A stretch of DNA of 64,000 nucleotides, taken from positions 37,102,427 to 37,166,426 of the forward strand of contig OX442315.1 of NCBI GenBank assembly GCA_949358305.1, given 5' to 3'. Of this stretch, positions 21,801 through 33,800 are shown in pieces. The notes under the pieces were generated by a model. That model was not told the origin of the DNA, did no database searches, and was given only the letters and a program-made list of their open reading frames with translations. The position numbers and the translations under genes are program-made. This DNA comes from Strigamia acuminata (taxonomy: Eukaryota > Arthropoda > Chilopoda > Geophilomorpha > Linotaeniidae). The first letter of the stretch is position 1; every line of letters starts with the position of its first letter.

Positions 21801-24800
21801 ATGTGAAACCTTTCAAGACTGACAGCAGTTAGGTTGAGAACGGATGCAACAGCTGAAACCATTTCAGCGTATGAGGAGAGTTTACAGATGGCTCCTGCTT
21901 CGTCCCATGTGACTACAAAATAATGGAGTGTTTCTAACGGAATGCACACCACTAGAAGCAGAAGATCTGCCACTGCCAGACTCACGAGGAACATGCTGTA
22001 AAAGTAATAATGACAATTATATTATTTTGTTCTTTTAGTCTTTGTTATCTCCAAAACAAAATTAGATCATGTACTAATTGAGAAAGTGAACTGTTGACTC
22101 AATTTCTTGTAGTGGATTTTAGGATTGATTTGAGCTTCCTTATAGCACCAAAGTACCTTTAATAACAATAACAATAATAATAATCTCGTTCAGAATTCAT
22201 TGGTTTGGCTGATTAAGTTATTTTCTCTTCAGTATTTACACACGTAATTATAGTAGAGCATCGATTATCCGAACTAATTGGGAGACATACAAGTAGGTGT
22301 TCATAAAACCGATTTGTTCGCATAATCGAACATTAGGTTTATACACGTACGTACTGTACTACATATGATAATAAAAAGTCATTAGATATCGTTAAAATGC
22401 ATTAAAAACCAACTAAAAATGGATAAAATCATCAAAAATAGTTAAAATGCATTAAAAACCGACCAAAAATGGATAAAATGCATTAAAAACCGACCAAAAA
22501 TGGATAAAAAAATCATCAAAAACATTAAAAATAAGTGAACAATGTTAAGTGAAAATTGATTAAAAATCGATTAAAAATCGGTAAAAATCGATAATAAACA
22601 GCTTACAAGTTGTTCGGATAACCGATCGTTCGTATAACCGGTGTTCCGATAATCGATGCTCTACTATACAAGTAATTAATTGTACATGTGCTTTTATCTA
22701 CGTATTTTGTGACGGTTACACTGTCATGCACTTTGTTAGTATAGGACGATTACTTCACCAATAGATGGCGCTGATGCGTTTTAGCGGTAAATTCAAATTT
22801 CGACAATTTTTGAGTGAATAAAATATAAATTACTATTTATATTTTATTCCACTGCAACTTTAGACACTTTTAAATACTTTTGGATGTTTAAAAACTAGTT
22901 GATTTATTTGTCACATAATTCTATTGAATTATGTGCAAACTCTACACCTGGTGAAGTCACCCCCCATCACCCACTGTGAGTTGGACTCCTTTTGGATTAT
23001 AGTCAAAGGGACTTAATCCAAAATGTGTCCTGCGTATCCAGTTCCTGTAGTGGACCTAGTAGAAGACTATGTCCTGAGTATCCACTTCCTATGATCTGGG
23101 ATTGGATGGATTTGACTGCCCAGTGATCCCATTGGATCACTGAACAGCTATTCTCCTCACCGAGTATATATCCCCCTGCAAAACGGATATAGCTCGCTCT
23201 TGTTCTGTTTTTGTTTGATACTGATATTACTTGAGCACATATTATACTTCTCTGCGTTCCGACAATCCGTTGTAGAAATACTTTGTATTTAGTGTAAGTA
23301 TCTAGAGTGGGTAGAAGACTCACAGACACACTGCCCGCCTCTTCATGCCAACATTCCGTTGTAGAAATGTTGTAACTAGAGTGAGTAATTCACAGACACA
23401 TTTAAGTGTAGTATCTAGAGTGGGGTACAACCCACAGACGCACTCCCTCCAGCTTCATGCCAACATTCCGTTGTAGAGTGCAGAATCTAGAGTGGAGTAA
23501 AATTCACAGACGCATTGGTAATGTAGAATCTAGAGTGGAGTATTTATATTTCACAGACGCATTATCAGAGTAATCGACGCGGAGTAATTTCCCGGTTACT
23601 CTCCCGCCAGCCAGGACCGAGTGGAGTAATTTCCCGGCGATGGATAACCTTTCCTGCGAGATATTTCGATTCAATTCGTTATTGGTTTGACGGAACATTT
23701 AAGTCTAACTTAGATGTTGATTGCACTCGGGGCAAAAAATAGCTCGGCGCTATTTTAATATATTTTACTTATTTTCATAGTTTTAGTTAAGTTTGTGACT
23801 CTAAAATATCATGATTAATTCCATAGAATTAATATGAATATTTATTCTCACATTGTTACATCTCGCGGTAATTATTGATTACAACAATTATCTGCGATGC
23901 GATGTGTGTGACGATACAGAAAAGTCAACCGCACCTCTCGGATATAACCCACCCAGCCTAACCATTTACACGCCTTTTAGAACCAAACCCCGGACCATTT
24001 AGAAGCCAAAGCCATTCATAGATGACATCTTTTACGTCACAGCAATAAGACCGTTACAAATTCTTATTGCATGACTGAAGCCTTCAAATGATATTATTTC
24101 AGGGCTTTTGCCAAACAACTGTATAGTTTAACTTCTCGTCATTTTAGCCACTTGTAGGCATAGTATTTATATAAGGTTCAAACCGGAATAAATGTTATAT
24201 GTTTTGAGAAAACATCAGGTTTGCATATTTTACATTTTCACACAGATAGTTCACACTTTAGTTTAGCAATTGCTATCTCCAGAAGGTAATCGTCACACGT
24301 GGAGGTTCTACCGAGATAGGTTGCATTTTATCGAAGTGAACTCTGTGATCGAAGTGTAAAATTGAAAAATGAATTTTCTTGATTATTTTATATAGATATT
24401 ATAATTAGAAAATTTCCGATTTTTCTCTATAAATTTACTGTGAAATATCCATTTGTTTTCAAAAAATTCTCATTATCTTTTGGAAATATCTGAATTCGAA
24501 TTTTTGGATTATTTTGAAAAAAACTCATTATAATTCCGAATCTCTTACGAAAAATCTATTATGATTTTATTGAGTTTCCCAGAATATTCAGCTATATTCT
24601 GGAAAATTTCGAAACCTTGAATTTTGATCAAAAAACGAATTTGACTAGAAATCCTGCTGACTGAAAAATAAAAGTTAAAGTATTTTATTTTGCTGGTTAA
24701 AAGCTTGACCAAGTTTCTATTGTTCTGTTTTCAATGTTTTTGATTATTATTTTAATCTTTAACAAAGTAAAGAATGTGACAAAGAGAACCACTCACGATG

Positions 24801-27800
24801 CAGCTCGGAGTAGGTCATCCAGATGTGACATTGTTGAGAATTTCGGATTAGAAATTATCAGGAATTTGTCAACATCGCCAATCACAGCAGACTGTCTTGA
24901 CAAAGGAGATTTTCCGGAAGCTAGTTTGACAACCAATATTCAGCCACACTTGCTTTTCGACAGTGCGACCATCCAGTTGTGCCTTTGTGACCAGTGCCCG
25001 TTTGGACCATTCTTGACCACGCAATAGGACAGTTTTTCCGAAGCCACTTCAGTTTCAGCAGCTAAGGTTGTATTTTTTCAAATTATTTCTTAGTTTAATA
25101 TTAAGCGTGTTACATTTACGCTAGTTCAGTTAAAATCTTATTTTTCCTTGTTGTACGTGTATTTCTTTGAGTATTATGGCCCGTAGACCTGTAAGAGTTC
25201 GTGGAACACGAGGAAATCGTGGAGCACGACGACGTGGTGGTATGTGTGAAACACCAAGAGGAATTGTGGAGTCTGATCTAGAAAGCCAGGGGGAAGAAAA
25301 TGTTCCTAGAGACGTTTCCAACCCAGGTAGTTCTCGAACGGATCCACTATCAGTCCCACATGATTTAGAAGTTTACTGTCGCCATTACCAATTGGAAGTG
25401 ACGCAGTTTTCCTCTTTGTGTGAAGCTCAACAATACACGGCGAATAATCATCACGAGAGAAATCGTGTAATTACTCCCGATGTAGTTGTAACCAACGAAC
25501 AAAGTGTTTCTATAGATCGAACTGGCCCTCGTTCGCCGGCCACATATCGCTACCAGCAATTGCCTGGATGGCGAATGAATGTTGCTCGTGACGACAATGG
25601 GCAGTTAAATTCTTCACTATCTGTTCAACCTTTGATTCAGTTACCAACTAGTTCTTGGCGATCGAATTCGGCCGAAAGAATGGGAAATTCCGGACAAGGA
25701 AATATTTCTGCGCCAATTTCCCGAAATTTACCAAGTGCGACGGCTGTAAATAATATTTTACCCGCTCCCACTGGGAATTTGAATGATTCTTTCAGAGTTC
25801 CACAGCCTCGAACTAATCTGTCGGTCCAACCAAGGGGGAGAAATGAAAATTATCAAAATTTTCAATCTCACACCCAATCTGATGGAGATTTTAGGAATTA
25901 TAGAAATTCCCGCTCTCAAGGTGGACGAGCTCCGCCGAGAAATCAACGATTTCCCGGAGCTCCTGGTGATCCGCGTGACTCCGATCCTAACTCGAGTAGT
26001 GACGAATCTCACGCTGGTGGAGGGGGAAATTATAACAATAATTTCCACCGACGTAATAATTCTCGTTCTCCACCGCCACCTGATAGACATCAAAATTTTC
26101 AAGGAGAGCCAAATCCGCCACCCAGAGACCAAGGAAGTCGGTCTACACCCAATTCGAACTCTGCTTCTAATTTGTCGGACGAAAATGTAAAACAAATTAT
26201 TCAGGGTTTAGTTGGTCAAATCCGAAGCCCGAGTAATCCCAGTCAGAATTTTGGAAAAGGAATCGAGATTCCTATTTTTGACGGGAAACAGACAGAGGTT
26301 GCGCGATTCCTTGAAATCGTCAAAGCTGTCGCACTCGGGAAAGGCATCCCTTTAGACGACATGGTACACACTGCTGTACCTGGACGACTATTAGGCCATG
26401 CACAACGTTGGTTCCATAAGCAACGCCATACTTTTAACAGTTGGCGAACTTTCGAAGCCTCTTTTCTCGATTGTTTCGACCTCGTTCCACTTACAAGAGA
26501 AAGGCGACTTCTTAATGTAAAACAACGAGCCGACGAGTCACTTTATAGTTTTCTTCTGCGTTATACGCAAGAACAAGGTGAAGTGCCGCCAGGTGATAAA
26601 ACTGGACGTGCGCAATTATTCGACAATTTAACTCAAGAAAGTTTCACGGCGTTATGTACACAAGGAATGTATGGTAACTTTACAGTAGATGACATTCTAC
26701 AATATGTAGGAGCAAATCGCTCTAAGTTTGAAAGTTCTCAACTTGCAGCAAAATTGGAGTACGATAATCGAGAGAATCATCCTACTCCCAAACTTCACGA
26801 AAAATCTAAGATTTTTCCTTCTAAAACTTCACTACGTTTAACGCAAACTCAAGATGAAGTTGAAAATGAAGACGAGTCGGAAAATGACGACTCAACTGAC
26901 GATGGTTCAATGGAGCGATTATTTGCCGCCCAGTATGAAAAGACTACTGGAAAATGCTTTTTCTGTCACGAGCCTGGACATTTTAAAAGAGAATGTCCCG
27001 CTCTTGCCAAAAAATTAGCAGGGAAATCAGACTCGTTAAATTCAAATAAAAGATTTAACCACTCTGCTCCCAACCCCGAGTTTAAACGACCCAAACAAAA
27101 TTGGGTTACGTCAGAAACTTTAGACTCCAAATTTACTGACTTCCAGAAAAACATGGTTGACCTGTTAATTAAGCATTTACCAGCAGCCACTGAGTCAGTC
27201 ACTCCCGACGAGACAAAAAACTGATTCAGGGGGTTGTTCAAGTTGCCCAACCCCCGCTTAAAGAGTTGTTTCCTTTCTCGGAATTGTCAAATGATTTATT
27301 TTTACGAAAAGATGAATTTAAATTAAGACATAAGCCTAGTCATCTCACAGTACCTTATGTCGATGATTCGAAGAATAAACCACCATCGTTGGTCATTTCT
27401 TACGAAGCCGTACCTGTCTGTCGAAAGACTAGCAGCTCTACTGGCGGTGTCGATGAAAATTTAAAAGTCATGACAGACCAACTAGAAAATTTGAGTATTT
27501 TCAGTGGAAGCTGGAATGCACCCAAGAAACCGCTTGTACCCAAGGTTTTCAAGTTAAGAAAACTTCTTAAACTTGAAAAATGGAACAAGAAAGAACGAAA
27601 AGTATTGCTTGGCAAACTTTGCAATAGCAAATTAATTAATGGTGGCAAAGATGATCCGCGTATGAATGTCCAAATTGGAGGTTTGGATTACAACGCACTA
27701 ATGGACTCTGGAGCCACCCAATGTTTTATTGGAGTACAACTCCTCTCAAACACGGAAATTCCGGTGGAATTCATACAAGAATGTCCCCGGGGAATGCGTG

Positions 27801-30800
27801 TCTGCGCGGTCGGAATAGATCACCGACCTATCGGTCAAGTTTGTCTTTGTGTCAAATGGGCCGATAAAAGGAGAGTTACACCTATGACCTTCATAATTCT
27901 ACACAAGAATGTATGTGGGTTAATTTTGGGTCACAATTTTATGCGTAGAACGGGGATAAACCCTAATCCCCGACGAGCAGTGTTCACCTGTGATGACATG
28001 CCCGGATGGACAGCCCCGTACGAGACCACTGAACTTAACTGTTGCTTAGCAAGCATTAAGACTTTGGGTCTCCAAGGTGAAGGAACTCCCACTTCACCGG
28101 ACTGGGCAGAAAAACTCGTCGAAGGCTGCAACAGTTCGGCGGAAGAAAAACAGTTACTCGTAAACGTTCTTGTACAATTAAAAAACGTATTTCGAGACCA
28201 ACTGGGCTGTACGAAGGTGGCCAAGCACAGCATCAAGTTTAAACCTGGTGCTACTTGGAAACACCAGCCATATAGAATGTACAATCCGGCCAAGAAGGCG
28301 ATTATGACGGAATTGGTCGAGGAGTTGGAGGCCGATGGGTTGATCGAACCTGCCACTGGCCCTTATATAAGTCACCCCGTCATAGTGGCTAAACCCGGCG
28401 GGAAGTATCGATTATGTATCGACTACCGCTGGTTGAATGCGATCACAGAAGTTGATGCAATTCAAATGCCAAGTATTGACCTATTAATTCACCATACTAA
28501 TCAGGCCAAGTACTTTACATCCATTGATTTAACTAAAGGTTATCATCAAATGGAAATGGAGGAGGAGGATAAGAGCAAAACTGCTTTTTACACCCCAAAA
28601 GGCAAATTTCAATTCAAGAGATTGCCATTTGGTCTTTGTAATGCACCTAGTTCTTTTCAACACCTCATGACTACCGTATTGGGTGACTCTCTATATAAAC
28701 ATGCTCTGGTTTATTTAGACGATATAATTATTTTTTCCGACACATGGGAAAATCATTTATTACATATTAAAGACGTACTTGAGAAGTTGGATGCCGCGAA
28801 TCTAACTATCAATAAAGACAAGTCAAAATTTGGTCGAACATCATTACGATTTTTAGGCCATTTAATTTCGGAGGGATCTCTTCTTCCAGACCCTGACAAA
28901 GTCTCGGCTGTAAGGAATTTCCCCAAACCGACTTGCTCTAAAGACATTCAAAGATTTGTAGGACTTGCGAATTTTTTCCGAAAATTTATTCCTAACATCG
29001 CAAATATTGCTCGTCCATTGACCAATATTATGCATGATCAAGCAAAGTTTGTGTGGGATGATCCACAAACAACTGCATTCGAAACTATCAAAGATATTTT
29101 GTGTGACAAGGACCAAGCCCTTCTCCACATGCCAGATATGAATAAGCCTTTTGTCATTTTGACAGATGCTTCTCATTCAGGCTTAGGTGCAGTACTCTGC
29201 CAAGATGTCGAATTATTCTGTGAAAAGAAACAGAAATTAATTATGGTCCCGAAAGCAGTCGCGTACGCCAGTCGAGTGTTACACGGGGCCGAAGTAAGGT
29301 ATTCTACGCCGGAATTGGAGTGTTTGGCCGTTGTATGGGCAATCGAGAGATTTCGCCCATATATAGAATACACGACTTTCACTCTCGAGTCCGATGCTAA
29401 AGCCCTTAGCTGGTTGATGAGTACGCCGGAACCATCCGGAAGGTTTGGTCGTTGGGCCGTCAAAATACAATGTGGCGCGTTTAAAATTATTTTTAGACGC
29501 GGCGCAATGAACCAAGTAGCGGACGCATTATCACGCGCTCCACTGTCTGCACTAGACACTCCGGATTATGATTATATCGAACCAGAGGAGATCACCCATT
29601 TCTATCCAACTTGGAATGGAAACAGGTGTGCATCTTTACAAGTGACGGAAACTGAGCGCAAACATTTTCTTACAAATGTTGGCCTTAGTTTAGACTTTTT
29701 CTCAGAATCATATAATCCAGTTAGATTTCATGATTCTGGAGAAAAGGGGGAGGAAGAAGGATGTACAAGAGAAAATTGCAGACATATAGATGTCCACAAT
29801 TGTAATCACGAAAATGTACACACTGCGCTAACAGATATCCTAAAAGTAGTTCCGCCGACGCGAGACGAAATTATCGAAGCGCAGCTTAAAGATCCAGCAT
29901 GTAGTAAAATCCTTGTTTACCTAAAAGGAGACGAAAAATTAAAAAATCGTGTCACGGATAAACATTGGTTAAACGCGATTCGTGGCTACACTCTCGACGA
30001 ACCGGAAGAAAATAAAGGTGTTATGCTAATTTATTTTGCTCCGACCGATGAGGAAGAGTTAAACGACTCCGGCAACGGGTTTAAGGCGGTAATTCCACGC
30101 TCTCTCGTGAGACGTGCATTATTCGCATGCCATGGCCACCCACTTACAGGACATGCCGGCATGAGCAAAACCCTAGATAGAGCAAAACAGATGTATTTCT
30201 GGCCTAGAATGAGCAAAGACACTCGAAACTACGTTCGCAGTTGCACTCATTGCCAACAATACAAACCTAGTCAACACCAAAAGCATCGGGCAAGCTATAC
30301 ACCTCACAACATGACCAACCCGTGGGAGACTGTAAGCATTGACCTGATGGGACCAAAACCAGCCGGTCGTTCGCAATTAAAATGGATTTTAGTAATCATT
30401 GATAATTGTACAAAATGGATTGAAGTCTTCCCACTAGCGACTGCATCAAGTGAATGCATCGTTAATAAAATGAGCGAAGTTTTCCACCGTTGGGGATATC
30501 CAAAAAAGATAATCTCCGACAACGGCAAACAATTCGTGTCAACAATATTTAATGATTTTTGTCGAAAAAATCACGTAGATATTGCTCACATTAGCCCATA
30601 TCACGCTGCCGCTAATATTACAGAGCGGGCTAACAGGACTTTAAAAATGATGTTAGCTTTATACTCGGACATTCACTCTCACTGGCCAAAATATTTAAAT
30701 TCTTTTGCCTTTGCGATGCGCACCGCTAAGTCCGAGGCAACAAATTGTTCTCCGATGATTCTTAATACAGGAAGAATCGTTCCTTTGCCATTTGACCCGC

Positions 30801-33800
30801 GTATTACTAAACACGCCATCAAATTCGACAAAGAGAATCCCGAAGCCTACGTCTACAGCATTTTAGACGTAATTAGACGTGCACACAGCGAAATGCATCG
30901 GAAAATTCAATCGAATTACGAAAAGCATGATCGACTACATAAAGACAAATATTATATTTGTCAATTTGCCAAAGGAGATCTCGTGTGGAAAGCCACACAT
31001 ATTTTATCAAATAAAGATAAAGGGATTTCGGCAGGATTCGCTGAGAAACGTGATGGACCTTGGGAAATTACGGCTGTTCTTGGCGGAGGTTCCTACACAC
31101 TACGTAAGCTTTCTGATAACACGAAAGCAAAAGCGATCAACATACAGGATTTAATGCCTTATATCCCAAGTTACCCGATTGAGGAATGGACATTAGATCA
31201 GAAAGTCGGTACCAACGAGTCACACCCGACTCCAGATTGGATGGCAGGTCAGGTTATTAATTCTCCAGAATTAATAAATGAACCTGTGTCCATGGAAACA
31301 GAGGATTTAGTTGAAGAGAAAGAGGAGGAAACTTCTCAGATTTCTTCTAAAGAGGACGAAACTCCTCAAAATTCATCCAAAAAGAGGAAAAGATTTCCAT
31401 CTCCCGTTCGACAGTCTAAACGTAGACCCAAGCCGAACACAAAATACGTGACCGATTTTGTACAACTCGTAAATTGTCTAAAACAAGTCAAGTTGGGTTA
31501 GGACACAATATATTGAAAATATTTTATTTTAAATAAATATTTCCAATCATATTCACGAAGAATTGTTAAATTTTATTAATTAAAAACATTTTTTTTTGAT
31601 GTGGATAAAATTTAACAAATGTTTGAGTTATTTTTTACACAAGCTGATTGTATTCAAATTAATCTACGTGTAAACATTTACTTGAAACTGTGTTTCCCCC
31701 TTTGGGTTAATAGAAACTTCGAGATGAGTAATTACAAACCAATCAAATTACTCCTCGAAACTCCCCTTAACCCCTGGTTTGAGATTATCACTCACTTGTT
31801 CGCCAAGTTTTGTACTGGACTGAAATCAAGGATTATTCTCGACCCTTCGACACTTTAACGGATTTTCGCTGAAATTTAGTGAGTTAAAATCTAGATGATT
31901 TTGAACACTTATCGTTTATTTTACTGATTTTTTCATTTGACGAATATCAGTTCAAATTCAGAAATTATCGACACGACGCTGATTATCGAAACCATCTCGT
32001 GGACAAAATCGCGAGTAAGCCTTTCACGAACTCACTAAGTGAATTCCCGGTAAATATTTAAGCAATATTTTGTCAAAATTTATAATATTTTGACATTAAT
32101 TGACAACATTTATTTTGGTTAAGCGTTCATTACGGCGGACTTAGAATTCGCACGCGCCGCACAACGTTTTTATCGGCCAACATCGCCGGAACCGAACAGC
32201 CCTCGCAAATACGTGAAGCTAGACATTAAACTAGCCAAGTATACCCTTCTAGGACTACACCTAGTTAGTAAGTGTTTATTTTATGAAAGATAAAATATCT
32301 CTTAAGTTCCTTGGAAATTGGTGAGCAGACATGTGTTAACAAGTCACGTGTATGATAGGGGCAAACGCCACCAGATGTCGGTAGTAAATTATTTACTCGG
32401 ACGAATTGTGGAATTATTCGTACAATTAAAACCATGTAAAATGACTATTGTCGGATGCTAAAAAACACTTACAAAAATATTTTTTTTTTAATATTTTTAT
32501 ATGTTTTTTAGTTATTATGTCGTGTAGATACAAAAATTAGGTTTATTTCATTAAATAAACACTAATTTGAATATTTTATCAGCGATATTGTTTTAAACGA
32601 TAAAATGAAATTATATGCCAAGTCGAGAATAATTATTAATCTTAATAATTATTCGACAAATGGAGGAAACACACTAACAAGGGAACTTAAGAATTAATTA
32701 TGAAATTAATCCAGTTGTTGGTCGACAATTAATTTAATTTGAAATTAAATTAATTTCCGACGGTTGATTCATGTTCTCAAATAAAATTTATATTTTCTTG
32801 AAGATGCAATGAGTCGCCGAGGTCGTGCTAGCAAGCGACAGTACGTGCATTGGGATCCAGAAGAGTCGGAAGAGACGGATTATCGCTTTGTTAATCCCTC
32901 CTCTGACCCCGAGCTCGTTGCCAACTGGGCCCGTGATAACCCGGATCTCGTACCGCCACGAATTAGGACCGCCATGGGTGTTAGCCCGACCGACTCGCGT
33001 CCTTCCAGAGGCCGTCAAGCTAGTCAGCGTGTTGTAACCTATGATGCGCCGAATTGGGATTTTTCTGACGACTCGTCACAATACTCCCGTTCTGCCTCGA
33101 GGAGACGGCGCCAAGATGACTTCTCACAAGAAGAAGAATCGGTTGAAGAAGCTCCGCCTCCAGCTACCAGCAGGCAGTTTGCCCGACCACGAAATCCGCG
33201 TGATACCGCTAGTCGAGGCAAGACTGGCAAATCCAAAGGACCCACCAAGTCCACGTTGGCATCTTCATCCGAAGCGCTGACCCGCCCAACATCGCAGGCT
33301 CGCTCGATATCGGAGCTAAATTTGCCAAGTTACCGGAAGCAGCGAAGAGAACACGTATTTCGAGATATGGAAGCTGCCGCCTTGGGGACTAACATCATGC
33401 CAAAGTCGAAGCTGATGTTCTGCCCATTGTGCGCAGGATGCGGATGGTTGTCGTCCTTGTTATCCGGCATTCACGCCGTAGTCTGCGTGAACTGTCACGG
33501 TGGTAAACGCGTTGCCATATCCAGCATGTGGAATGAAGAAATTCTTCCATTTATCGTCAAGGGGCTAAGTACGCCGACAGCACGCAATTGGGCGATGTGT
33601 CGCGAATGTGGCCTCATCCACCAGGGCCCGGAGCAGGCTATTTATGTAGACCCGGCACAAATGTCCAGCACCTCGACTCCACGAGGAGGATTTACGGAGC
33701 CACAACGCGAGCCGGAAACTCCCACCCCTGCGATTGATGGAACTCCGGTTGTCTCGGCGGAAAACCTCCCAACGAACGAACCAACGTCAGTTACTGCGTC

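Noticed and set aside
23003-23329. 108-codon minus-strand ORF repeated in the LTRs
   Set aside because: It lies over the LTR repeat array; copy 2 LTRs carry a stop that shortens it; no recognisable domain. Chance frame.
25758-26195. 145-codon minus-strand and 135-codon plus-strand ORFs inside gag
   Set aside because: Shadows of the low-complexity Gag N-terminal half in other frames.
25176-27224. Host gene derived from Gag
   Set aside because: Flanked by intact LTRs, frameshift signal and Pol, so it is a normal element gene.
27931-29559. Several 65-141-codon minus-strand ORFs opposite pol
   Set aside because: Antisense shadows of a strongly conserved coding region.
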